In this document: one piece after another, positions 45,017 to 55,032 of the stretch
Layout of the letters: each line of letters opens with the position of its first letter
Position numbering within the stretch: the stretch's first letter is position 1
Assembly: GCF_030053115.1 (NCBI RefSeq)
Contig: NZ_CP125619.1
Coordinates: 1,117,001-1,181,000 of the forward strand
Reading direction: 5' to 3'
Length of the DNA stretch: 64,000 bases
Source: Pseudomonas svalbardensis
GTDB lineage: Bacteria > Pseudomonadota > Gammaproteobacteria > Pseudomonadales > Pseudomonadaceae
Made by a program: the position numbers and the translations under genes
Notes under the pieces: model-generated
Told to the model about the DNA's origin: nothing
Seen by the model: the letters and a program-made list of their open reading frames with translations, nothing else
The model's database searches: none

Positions 45017-45376
45017 ATGAAGCCCACTCATGCATCGCACGTCCGTCGAGAATTCTTCAAAGCAATCGGGTTCTACTTGCGCGTTGTCTGGCCGATCTTT
45101 TCCATACTGTTTTTTCTGATCGTGCTGTTCGGCCTTATCATCAGCCACCTGGAGGGATGGGATCCTTTTGACGGCATCTATTTCGGCTTCGTGACCGGTT
45201 TGACCATTGGTTATGGAGAGCTCGTGCCGAAACTTGGCGCCTCGCGGGTTCTGGCGATTTTTCTGGGGTTCAACGGGGTGCTGATGACTGCGATATTTGC
45301 GGCAATCAGTGTTCGGGCGATTGAGGTTGCAGTGCGGGCGTCGGGGCAGAAAGAGCCGGGTAAGCCGACGGCGTGA
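45017..45376 (+). CDS. Small two-helix potassium channel (Ion_trans_2)
   Basis: A 119-residue membrane protein: TM1 (VVWPIFSILFFLIVLFGLIIS), pore helix GWDPFDGIYFGFVTGL, selectivity filter TIGYGEL (K-channel TVGYG type), TM2 (RVLAIFLGFNGVLMTAIFAAISV). This is the minimal tetrameric K+ channel layout without a regulatory domain. It appears monocistronic. Confidence 0.9.
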   Translation: MKPTHASHVRREFFKAIGFYLRVVWPIFSILFFLIVLFGLIISHLEGWDPFDGIYFGFVTGLTIGYGELVPKLGASRVLAIFLGFNGVLMTAIFAAISVRAIEVAVRASGQKEPGKPTA

Positions 45377-45551
45377 AGTCATGCTTGGTTGCTACTGGAA
45401 GGGGAGCAAGTCATCGACTCCTGCAAATCCATGCGCGACGGCGTGGTGTTTACTAACAAACGGGAGTGTCAGATCAGTGGGCCATTCAGGGAGCAGATGC
45501 GTTGATCTATCCCGCTGTAAACCGAAGCTCATTCACCCTGAGCCGAAAAAT

Positions 45552-45577
45552 AAAAAGCCCCGAAAAACCTCGGGGCC
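45552..45577 (-). terminator. Minus-strand rho-independent terminator
   Basis: GGCCCCGAGG-tttt-TCGGGGCTTTTTATTTTT on the minus strand. It is the first terminator downstream of the DUF3077-like gene of cassette B (about 240 bases after its stop). Confidence 0.7.
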
Positions 45578-45609
45578 AATCCTGAATGCCAGCCACCACA
45601 CACAACCCC

Positions 45610-45769
45610 TGTGGGAGCGAGCCTGCTCGCGATAGCGCCAGCCCAACCAACGCAAAACCCTGAAGTGACCACAATCCCTTGTAGGAACGAGCTCGCTCGC
45701 GAAAAACGCAAGGCATCCACCTATCCCGCTGAACACCACACCCACCGCAACCAAACCCGCTCCCACAAC
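45610..45769. repeat. REP cluster, two direct arms and one inverted half
   Basis: TGTGGGAGCGAGCCTGCTCG (45610) and TTGTAGGAACGAGCTCGCTCG (from 45680) lie in the same direction. An inverted half ACCCGCTCCCACAA ends at about 45769. This is an incomplete REPIN arrangement. Confidence 0.7.
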
Positions 45770-45813
45770 ATCACGCCTAACTCTTGAAACCAAAAGCTAT
45801 CCTGGCGCGCCCA

Positions 45814-46125
45814 CTACCCCTCAGCCTTCGCCCCCGCCCGCTTAGACGCCATCTCATTGTCCCGATTCCGATTCAGCACCTTCACCGCATCATCCACCAC
45901 CGCCTTGCTCATCGCCGTCAAATAATGCGCGGCCCAGGCGTGGCGGTCGGTATCTGTGGCGTAGGCAGCATCTTCGGTCAGCTTCTTGGCGAGGAACAGA
46001 AAGTCAGAAGCCATTGATAACGCATCGCCGAGGGGGACGCCGCGAGTGACGTGGAATAGGGCTTGATCCGCGCAGTAGATGGCGGGTGTTAGGCCGATGG
46101 TTTTGAGTTCGGGTTGATCGGTCAT
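45814..46125 (-). CDS. Small DUF3077/DUF6124-like protein (cassette B)
   Basis: The 103-residue homologue of the gene at 19410-19688: LKTIGLTPAIYCADQALFHVTRGVPLGDALSMASDFLFLAKKLTEDAAYATDTDRHAWAAHYLTAMSKAVVDDAVKVLN, with a basic tail. It differs at many positions from cassette A, so the duplication is old. GGAGG precedes the ATG, which overlaps the TGA of a 38-codon small ORF. It lies directly beside the ABC-3C-like operon. The function is unknown. Confidence 0.8.
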   Translation of the reverse strand: MTDQPELKTIGLTPAIYCADQALFHVTRGVPLGDALSMASDFLFLAKKLTEDAAYATDTDRHAWAAHYLTAMSKAVVDDAVKVLNRNRDNEMASKRAGAKAEG

Positions 46126-46238
46126 TGGCCACCTCCGATGAGGGAGATGTGGTGGGAGAGGGTGGATGGTGGGGCATTACGCAACTGGGAGTCGCGTTGA
46201 GGGAAAAGCCAAGTTTTGTACGGATTGATGCTGCGCAT
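46122..46238 (-). CDS. 38-codon small ORF coupled to the DUF3077-like gene (cassette B)
   Basis: Encodes MRSINPYKTWLFPQRD... ending LIGGGQ. A strong AAGGAG lies 7 bases before its ATG, better than that of many real genes. Its TGA overlaps the next ATG. The plan matches the 28-codon ORF of cassette A (early I-x-P-x-K, PP and HH in the middle, GG(A/G)Q end). This supports a genuine translated leader. Confidence 0.6.
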   Translation of the reverse strand: MRSINPYKTWLFPQRDSQLRNAPPSTLSHHISLIGGGQ

Positions 46239-46473
46239 TATCAGACTCCTTGATATGGGGAGCTGCCACATTCGTTTCCACACGAATGGGTGACAGCTGT
46301 GCGCAGGGTGGAAAACCGGGAATCAAGGAAACCGGCACGCCCGAAGACGTCCCACGCACAGCCGCCATAACTCACGCCGCAGGCATAAAAAAAGCGCCGG
46401 CAGACGTGATGGGGGCGCTGTTGCGCCTTGAATTACACGGGTTTCCACACCCGGTCGCTGAATTGGCAGCGAC
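46239..46473 (-). promoter_or_regulatory. Structured leader RNA of cassette B (attenuator-like)
   Basis: It is the same length as leader A (235 bases). From the 5' end on the minus strand: hairpin GTCGCTG-ccaatt-CAGCGAC (within a 24-base identity to A); GGCGC-aaca-GCGCC (46427-46414); an alternative stem AGCGCC...GGCGCT followed by seven T's (46419-46387), which shares its 5' arm with the previous stem; then hairpin AGCTGTCACCCATTCGT / ACGAATGTGGCAGCT (about 46261-46299) close to the small ORF. The competing stems look like terminator and anti-terminator. Confidence 0.62.
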
Positions 46474-46480
46474 GGACGGA

Positions 46481-46509
46481 AGAGTAGCGTGCAGTTTCCT
46501 ACCCTGCAA
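46481..46509 (-). promoter_or_regulatory. Sigma70-like promoter of cassette B
   Basis: TTGCAG (46509-46504), 17 bases, TACTCT (46486-46481). The predicted start at about 46473 coincides with the first base of the conserved hairpin, exactly as in cassette A. Confidence 0.55.
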
Positions 46510-46799
46510 GCACCAAAACTCCTTGCCCAAAGTCTTATGCAGGAACCTATGCATCGTCACATATTCTCAGAGTCACTAGACTCTCGCTAATGATCTGCAG
46601 CTGTGTTGCTTTTAATATATAACTAATCGCGTTAATGAAAAATTGTTGCTAATGTTTTTAGCGAAAATTATTTTTCTAATAAATGCAGATGGCGCGACTG
46701 GCGTTGCGAATTAGTGTGGAGTCAGTTTGACATCACGTCCTGATGTGTCGTAATGTCAGGCATATAATGATTCAAATTCCGATGGGGTAATTAACGCAA
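46510..46799 (+). promoter_or_regulatory. AT-rich upstream region of the ABC-3C-like operon
   Basis: 290 bases marking the left edge of a sharp drop in GC. Long A/T runs near 46615-46680 could hold the operon promoter. I cannot pick out a single convincing one. No gene is seen. Confidence 0.4.
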
Positions 46800-48446
46800 A
46801 TGGAAGAGCGCGAAAGCAAGTCTACACTGCATGATGCTACACCTTCTTGGAATGGTTTTAACTACCAAGGTAAAGTAGGGCTATATGTCGCGCTCAGTCT
46901 GATCCATAAGGAGTTGGGGCAAAAGCTAGATTTAGATGATATGACTTCTTTCATGAGTGATTATTCTTTAGAGTATGAATGGATCGAGGATTTTTCAATT
47001 AAAAAGGGCGATGAATATATATCGCTGCATCAAGTGAAACACTACAAGGACTCTAGATTTGGCTCTTACAAAGATGCGATAGACACGATTCTTACACGAA
47101 AATTAGGAGCAGTCGCAAGGTCTGATATTCAAAATTATTTAGATGTGGCGGGTTTTAAAGCGCTCGAAAAAGAAACAGATGAAGCTATAGTTGAGTTGAA
47201 TTTGCAAGGTGTGCTTTTGAGCGGTGGTTTCTTAGCTTCTGATTGGCGAGGAAAAATTTCTAAGCTTTCTGAAAAATATCAAAGAGCAATTTCTAAATGC
47301 TTGCATGAACATGCGATACTGCACGAAAGTGCTTATAAGAATATGGTTCCTAACTATATTCATACATATCAAGAAATCTCAGCTCCCACTCGTCTGCTAC
47401 AAAAATATAAGTGGTCATCACCCGAGATCGTGTTGGCGCTAACTGGGAAAAGTCTTGAATATCATAAGATTCATGTAGTCAAGACATCAGCTATGGATTT
47501 CCAAATTGTACTTAAGGATGATGAGTTAAATGTTGAGATAAAAAAACTCATAATAAATATAAAAAAAATAATCTCTCCTGACGAATATACGTTGATTGCA
47601 GATGCCGGTTTTGATTGCTATAAAAGTGCTCTGTTGTTTGAGATAGAGTTACATATTCAGAATAGGCATAAGCAACTTGGTGAGGCAGAAATTGCCGAGG
47701 GGAAGTACTCAAAAAAAGTAAATCCGCTTATGTTCAGTACTATTCTTGAAGTGCTGAATAAAGATGTGCGTGTCCAGAACGATGAATATTTTGAGTTGTT
47801 GTCTAAACTGTTTTTAGAGGATGCACTCGATCGATACGAACTGCAGGTTTTAGATGCTGTAACTGATTATGAGGAAGAGCAGGAGTCGCCGATTTACAAA
47901 GATCTTGAACGAAAGTTGCTCGCGCTCAGACACTACCGTTCTACGGTGGTGTCCAAGTTGTCAATTAGTGAGATACACACTAAGCTGCAACAATGCTCGC
48001 CTCAGATAAAGAGAATGGCGCCGTTTGAAACGTACTATCAGAGAATATTTTCTGCAACTGATTTTGTGAAGGTTTTTTTAAATTTTATACTTGGTGTTAA
48101 CTCCCCGTTAGAAAACTTCCATCCTGTGTGTGCTAAAAATTTTCGCTATTCGCCAAGTTTTATAGATATTGAGTCGGTGCCTGGTAGGCCTGACAATATT
48201 TACAACCGTTTATCTCTGGCTATTACTAAGGCATGCGCAGTGGACGCATTCACTGATGCATTGATTTACAATTATCATTATATAACAATCAAAGCTGAAG
48301 ACGGTGGGCCTGAGAATAAAACAATCCAACCACCAGCTATAGGGGACGATTTTGTGGATGATCGTCCTGCGTATCCAGTTTTTACAGAAAAATTAATGAC
48401 TAAGTTGATAACAATTAATAAAGCATTAAAAAAAATTAATGAGTGA
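46800..48446 (+). CDS. ABC-3C-like effector/CTD component with probable N-terminal nuclease
   Basis: A 548-residue soluble protein in an AT-rich operon. The N-terminus has SWNGFNYQGKVGLYVAL, then LEYEWIEDFSIKKGDEYISLHQVKHYKD. This spacing of Q, E, D and QVK is that of DUF4297/Cap4-like PD-(D/E)xK nucleases found as effectors in defence systems. The middle and C-terminal ~350 residues are helical and charged and fit the CTD proteins of ABC-three-component systems. It is the first of three tightly spaced genes (3 bases to the next). Family assignment is from motifs and context. GC content is well below flanking genes, implying recent transfer. Confidence 0.7.
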   Translation: MEERESKSTLHDATPSWNGFNYQGKVGLYVALSLIHKELGQKLDLDDMTSFMSDYSLEYEWIEDFSIKKGDEYISLHQVKHYKDSRFGSYKDAIDTILTRKLGAVARSDIQNYLDVAGFKALEKETDEAIVELNLQGVLLSGGFLASDWRGKISKLSEKYQRAISKCLHEHAILHESAYKNMVPNYIHTYQEISAPTRLLQKYKWSSPEIVLALTGKSLEYHKIHVVKTSAMDFQIVLKDDELNVEIKKLIINIKKIISPDEYTLIADAGFDCYKSALLFEIELHIQNRHKQLGEAEIAEGKYSKKVNPLMFSTILEVLNKDVRVQNDEYFELLSKLFLEDALDRYELQVLDAVTDYEEEQESPIYKDLERKLLALRHYRSTVVSKLSISEIHTKLQQCSPQIKRMAPFETYYQRIFSATDFVKVFLNFILGVNSPLENFHPVCAKNFRYSPSFIDIESVPGRPDNIYNRLSLAITKACAVDAFTDALIYNYHYITIKAEDGGPENKTIQPPAIGDDFVDDRPAYPVFTEKLMTKLITINKALKKINE

Positions 48447-48449
48447 GTT

Positions 48450-49151
48450 ATGATTGATATAATAAATTTAATATTTAACGCTTTTGGTTATATGAAGTCA
48501 AATACGATTGTTAATGAGAATTCAGTGTTGTACATAAAAGAAGGGGACGTCCAAGATGAGTTTTTTATTGTTGCAGATATAACGCATCGAAAAGCTTCAG
48601 ATATAGACCCGCTGCAGGCTGAATTACATGCAACCTTAAATGAGTTTTTTAATCTTACAGATGGTGCTGAAAAAAACACAAATTTGGTTTTGCTTAAAAA
48701 ATACGAATACAAAGGTGATGCAAAATCACAAGGAGTTGTAAATCGTAAAATCTCCGAAATTGAGGAGAATCCATATTTTTTTAAGAAAAGTCTTATCGTA
48801 TATAACGAAGAAGAACTAGTGTCTTTAAATCAAGCGTTGATAGTAGATAAGCCAGATAGTATTGGAGATGCGTTGGCTCTTGTAATGCAAAATTATGCTC
48901 GCTTCATAAATTTTCGTGAGCGAGATGATGATGTTTTGTTTCGAGTGATATCAAAACTATATACGAAGATTCCATTTTTAACTTATAGCTTGAGTCCTGA
49001 AAAGCAGATAAATTTATCTTTTGAGATTGAAGCACAACTCAAAAAAATCCAACTGCATGAAGAGTGTATGGTGTTATTAAATGTTGTAGAAGATGATCAG
49101 GTTTTAGTTGATGCATGGATAGCTTCTATAGAAGGTGGCGAAGATGTTTAA
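48450..49151 (+). CDS. ABC-3C-like middle component
   Basis: A 233-residue acidic protein without a recognised enzymatic motif. Regions of note are DVQDEFFIVADITHRKASDIDPLQAELHATLNEFF and VMQNYARFINFRERDDDVLFRVISKLYTKIPFLTYSLS. Its place between a nuclease/CTD-like gene and an SMC/RecF-like ATPase, and its size, match the middle components of ABC-three-component systems. It overlaps the ATPase gene by 8 bases. Strong A/T codon bias is shared with both neighbours. Confidence 0.62.
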   Translation: MIDIINLIFNAFGYMKSNTIVNENSVLYIKEGDVQDEFFIVADITHRKASDIDPLQAELHATLNEFFNLTDGAEKNTNLVLLKKYEYKGDAKSQGVVNRKISEIEENPYFFKKSLIVYNEEELVSLNQALIVDKPDSIGDALALVMQNYARFINFRERDDDVLFRVISKLYTKIPFLTYSLSPEKQINLSFEIEAQLKKIQLHEECMVLLNVVEDDQVLVDAWIASIEGGEDV

Positions 49152-51531
49152 ACTAGGAAGGTTAACGGTTGATAATTTCAAGTCGATAAGCAAGGAGATT
49201 GTTTTAGATTTCTGTGATCTGGATGTAGTGATACTTGATGGTCCCAATGGTTTTGGGAAAACAACGTTGTTTGATGCTATTGAAATAAGTTTTACCGGAG
49301 GGATAAGTCGTATTGATGCGGCAGGTGGTTCGGCAGATTCTAAAGCTAAAAGTAACCATCTACTCAAGAATGCAGGAGACCGAAGAACAGAAATAATACT
49401 AGAGCTGAATAACACGGCGACAGATGAAGTTTATTTTATACGATCTGTGATTGTTGAAAATATCAAAGGGGCTAAGGCATCAATTAAAGATTACAAGATC
49501 AATATCGAAAGATCTTATAGGTGCTCGAGCTTTCTAAATGATGAGTGGCTTCCTTTAAATAATAGCTTTGTTGAAAGGCTTATAGGGTTGGATTCGATAA
49601 GTGATTTGTTTTATATTCAGCATTATATACAGCAGGAAGAAACTGCAGGTTTTTTAAAAGATAACAGTGAGGGTTCTCGGCACAAGCAATTAAGTCATCT
49701 GTTTGGGACGGTTTCACAGTCGAATGAATTGTTTAAAATAGACAGGCTGAGAAAGATAATTGATTCTAAAATAAAAATATACAAAGATTCTATAGGTGTA
49801 ATTGATGCGCAGCTAAAGACGATAAAACCTCTAGAAACAGACCCGAACGAAGGTGTGTTACATCCGTCAGGAGTGTTGAGGCTGCCGGATACCTTTAGCA
49901 CTAAAGGTCTTACTGCAGCTGGCTATTCTGCTCTTGTGGAAAATCTTAACATTTTATTGTTTTGTGTTAAAAAGCCTGAAGCTTATGAAGAATTGAAATC
50001 TAGTAATAGGGTTGATCTGTTGCTTCAAGGTAGAGATCAACAGCTTAATGATATTCTGCGGCTAGGAATGATAAATGATTACTCTAAGATAAATCGTTTG
50101 CATCGAACTAGGGCAAAGCATCAACGGCTTCAAGCTAGATTGAAACGGTTGCAGGATATCGTTGATGCGTCTGAAAATGATAATCAAAATCTAGGGGTTG
50201 CTTTTCTTGATTTAATTAGTAGGGAGTTTCCTCCAGCTGATTTAATTAATAGTCGGTTAATTGATCTTCAGAATGAGCGGGCTCATAATAAAGGAATTAA
50301 GGCGCTGTTAGTGAGCATGGCGTCAAGTAGGAAAAGCCTCATCGATGCATATCAAAAAATATTGGAAGAGGAGTCGCATTCGATAGTTAGTTGTCCGCTG
50401 TGCGGGGCTGTAAAGGAAAGTGGATTGCCTCAATTGATTGAGGAAATTGAGTCGCATCAAAAGATTGTTATGGAACAGGCTTCGGGTGGGGTTTTTTCAA
50501 TAGCAAACCTGAAAGATTATATTTTTGAAAATTATATAGCGCCGACTGTTGCCAGGTGCAAGGTCATGCTTGATAAGTACAAGAAGTTTTCTAATGATAA
50601 TATTATTTCTTTTTTTGATCAAAAGGCTATTGATCTAGATAGATACAGTGATTTTAAGAAGGTGCAAAATTGGCTTGATGGACAGTCGATTGATTATGCG
50701 TTTCTAGTTGATGGAAAGGTTACGGATTTTTCATTAAGCTATACAGAAAGATTTATTAAATTAAAAAGTATGATTGGTCAACTGAAAAATCCTATAGAAG
50801 GTGATGTACCTCCGTTTTCTGTAATACGTAACTCTCTTAGATATTTCGAGTTGGGTGAAGATGCAATACGTTCGATCACTGAAGAAGATCTATTGAAGGA
50901 TTTAAGGTTTATTACTTCGGTAGAGAGAAATCATACTAATTCTATTGTTGGCGCTAGTATGCAGAAAAGAAGGCTGCTTTCTAGAAAAATAGAAAATCTC
51001 ACTGTCGAGAAAAATAAATTGTCGACAATTTCGGCGGTGTACAAACAAGAAATTCAGAAGCACGAATCTAATATTGCGGCGCAAATAGCAATTCCATTCT
51101 ATATTTATAGTTCAAAAGTGTTGCAAACTCGTCCCGAGGGAACCGGTATATTTTTGAGAACTCCAGATGCTAATAAAAAAGAAACTGTGCCTTATATAAG
51201 GTTTTGTTCGAGTAAGTACGATGAGCATGATGCTTGGTATACCATGAGTTCTGGTCAACTGTCTGGCTTGATTATATCTTTTGCTCTCTCGATGAATAAG
51301 ATTTATCCATCAAAATTACAGGCGCTTTTAATTGATGATCCTGTCCAGTCAATGGATGAAGTGAATATGGCTTCTTTAATCCAATTGTTGAAGTATGAGT
51401 TTGGTGGGCATCAATTAATACTGTCGACTCATGATTCCCGGATTTCTAGTTATGTAAACTACAAATTGCATCGCGCTGGGAAAGCTGTAGAGCGTATAAA
51501 TATGAAGAATATTTCGAAAGACTTTAATTGA
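49144..51531 (+). CDS. ABC-3C-like ATPase (SMC/RecF/Rad50-type AAA)
   Basis: The 795-residue ATPase begins MFKLGRLTVDNFKSISKEIVLDF, with Walker A GPNGFGKTT (~residue 36). The central coiled-coil-rich part contains CPLCG (~420), like a Rad50 zinc hook. The C-terminal lobe has the ABC signature-like MSSGQLSGL (~705), Walker B ALLIDDPVQSMDE and the switch His in STHDSR. The ATG at 49144 (GAAGG 8 bases upstream) is preferred to an in-frame GTG three codons earlier. The ATPase probably senses phage DNA or ends and licenses the effector, by analogy with the family. Confidence 0.75.
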   Translation: MFKLGRLTVDNFKSISKEIVLDFCDLDVVILDGPNGFGKTTLFDAIEISFTGGISRIDAAGGSADSKAKSNHLLKNAGDRRTEIILELNNTATDEVYFIRSVIVENIKGAKASIKDYKINIERSYRCSSFLNDEWLPLNNSFVERLIGLDSISDLFYIQHYIQQEETAGFLKDNSEGSRHKQLSHLFGTVSQSNELFKIDRLRKIIDSKIKIYKDSIGVIDAQLKTIKPLETDPNEGVLHPSGVLRLPDTFSTKGLTAAGYSALVENLNILLFCVKKPEAYEELKSSNRVDLLLQGRDQQLNDILRLGMINDYSKINRLHRTRAKHQRLQARLKRLQDIVDASENDNQNLGVAFLDLISREFPPADLINSRLIDLQNERAHNKGIKALLVSMASSRKSLIDAYQKILEEESHSIVSCPLCGAVKESGLPQLIEEIESHQKIVMEQASGGVFSIANLKDYIFENYIAPTVARCKVMLDKYKKFSNDNIISFFDQKAIDLDRYSDFKKVQNWLDGQSIDYAFLVDGKVTDFSLSYTERFIKLKSMIGQLKNPIEGDVPPFSVIRNSLRYFELGEDAIRSITEEDLLKDLRFITSVERNHTNSIVGASMQKRRLLSRKIENLTVEKNKLSTISAVYKQEIQKHESNIAAQIAIPFYIYSSKVLQTRPEGTGIFLRTPDANKKETVPYIRFCSSKYDEHDAWYTMSSGQLSGLIISFALSMNKIYPSKLQALLIDDPVQSMDEVNMASLIQLLKYEFGGHQLILSTHDSRISSYVNYKLHRAGKAVERINMKNISKDFN

Positions 51532-51726
51532 GTAATTTGGGGCGTCCTAACAATAAGAGTTAAATTTTTTAACTCTGGTTTTGGGCGAATAAACGTTAGC
51601 AAACTGGTCTCGATTTTCAGCAGTCACTGATTGCTCCACGGCTCTTTTAAAGTATGTACAGCATTTTGCAGAAGGTAAGACTGCTCGATTTTTTTGCCGA
51701 GCCTACATCTATATGCGGTCCATTAT

Positions 51727-52056
51727 TTACAGGATGTCTTTTAAGTATTCCTTCAGCGCGAAGAGTGGGGCATCAAGTTGTCCCATCGTCTGCGCAGCGC
51801 TGAAATCTGCCGCCAATCTATTCAGCTCGCGGCCCAGGACTGTATCAACACCACCGATAGCATTCAGCGCCAAACCCAGACACTCATCCACTTTCATCTG
51901 AATCACCTCAACATCTCCCCTGCGCACCAGCAACCCAAACACCTCCTTCTCATAATCGCTCATCATCAGATCATCCCGAAGAATTGGACTCGAATCCTCC
52001 GTCTCATAAGCAAGCTTGAGGCAGAACAGAGCGACGGTTTCCAGCAGCAATTCCAT
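51727..52056 (-). CDS. Hypothetical protein
   Basis: A 109-residue soluble acidic helical protein, MELLLETVALFCLKLAYETEDSSPILRDDLMMSDYEKEVFGLLV...LAADFSAAQTMGQLDAPLFALKEYLKDIL. AAGGA lies 8 bases before the ATG. I do not recognise it. Its GC content is intermediate, it is convergent with the ABC-3C-like operon, and it lies between that and tRNA-Leu, so it may be part of the accessory insert or the resident boundary. Confidence 0.6.
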   Translation of the reverse strand: MELLLETVALFCLKLAYETEDSSPILRDDLMMSDYEKEVFGLLVRRGDVEVIQMKVDECLGLALNAIGGVDTVLGRELNRLAADFSAAQTMGQLDAPLFALKEYLKDIL

Positions 52057-52109
52057 GGGGGGAATCCTTGTGAAATGTTTCACCGGTACGGGAGGCGCGG
52101 AAGAGCAGC

Positions 52110-52147
52110 AAGATCAAAAGATCGCAGCCTTCGGCAGCCCCTACGCG
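52110..52147. repeat. Half REP element
   Basis: CAAGATCAAAAGATCGCAGCCTTCGGCAGCCCCTACG resembles one arm of the REPIN class at 6092-6174, without an obvious inverted partner. Confidence 0.45.
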
Positions 52148-52218
52148 AACGCGGTGGGGTGCAGTGGCTTTTCTACAGACGAAAAAAAGGCCTTGCAAAG
52201 CAAGACCTTTCTTAATTT

Positions 52219-52303
52219 TGGTGCCCCGAGGGAGACTCGAACTCCCACTTCTTGCGAAAACGGATTTTGAATCCGCCGCGTCTACCAATTCCGCCATCAG
52301 GGC
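52219..52303 (-). tRNA. tRNA-Leu (CAA)
   Basis: On the minus strand GCCCTGATGGCGGAATTGGT... folds as a class-II tRNA. It has acceptor GCCCTGA, D-loop with GGTAGACGC, anticodon loop TTCAAAA giving CAA, a long variable arm, T-loop GTTCGAGTC and an encoded 3' CCA. The length of 85 bases is normal for Leu. It lies between the accessory region and queA; tRNA genes often serve as insertion sites. Confidence 0.93.
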
Positions 52304-52410
52304 TCAATGGCGGCGAAGTATAGAGATGAGATTACCGTCGGTCAATCAGGTACATAGAGAATTTTCACTATTTCGGCTAGACTTCCGGCCCCTGCTAGAC
52401 GAACCCCATC

Positions 52411-54590
<2,180 letters not shown>

Positions 54591-54633
54591 GTTTCCTGAC
54601 CCCAAGATTCAACATTTGCAACTGGAGTGCTAA

Positions 54634-54969
54634 ATGAGCTTTTTTATCTCTAATGCCATGGCTGATGCTGCTGCACCTGCTGCAGGCCCAATGGGTGGCG
54701 GTTTTGAGTGGATTTTCCTGGTCGGTTTCCTGGTCATCTTCTACCTGATGATCTGGCGTCCACAGGCCAAGCGCGCCAAAGAGCAGAAAAACCTGCTGAG
54801 CAGCCTGCAGAAAGGCGACGAAGTTGTGACCACCGGTGGTATCGCCGGCAAGATCACTAAAGTGGCAGACGACTTCGTTGTTCTGGAAGTTTCCGACACC
54901 ATCGAAATGAAGTTCCAGAAAGGCGCCATTGCCGCCACGCTGCCAAAAGGCACGCTGAAAGCGATCTAA
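54634..54969 (+). CDS. yajC: YajC, SecDF-associated preprotein translocase subunit
   Basis: A small membrane protein of 111 residues with one TM (GGFEWIFLVGFLVIFYLMIW) followed by RPQAKRAKEQKNLLSSLQKGDEVVTTGGIAGKITKV, the YajC signature. It forms the SecDF-YajC accessory complex that helps protein export. It is followed after 60 bases by secD. Confidence 0.96.
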   Translation: MSFFISNAMADAAAPAAGPMGGGFEWIFLVGFLVIFYLMIWRPQAKRAKEQKNLLSSLQKGDEVVTTGGIAGKITKVADDFVVLEVSDTIEMKFQKGAIAATLPKGTLKAI

Positions 54970-55032
54970 GTTTCAACTTCTACTCAATCGACGGGGCGCG
55001 CAAGGCGCCCCGCGTCATAAGCGGGCGGCGTG

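Larger units (their letters stand above)
45377..45813. other. Intergenic with REP cluster, no gene recognised
   Basis: 437 bases between the channel gene and the convergent DUF3077-like gene. It contains a minus-strand terminator (45552-45577), and REP arms at 45610, 45680 and 45756 described separately. No coding sequence was found. Confidence 0.6.

Noticed and set aside
45610..45769. Possible CRISPR array
   Set aside because: The repeats are REP arms with palindromic cores and irregular spacing; no array of identical repeats with unique spacers exists anywhere in the window.
46177..46368. 63-codon frame (MAAVRGTSSGVPV...) in the cassette B leader
   Set aside because: Cassette A reads the conserved hairpin in a different frame, and its copy lacks the ATG; conservation fits RNA structure and not this peptide.
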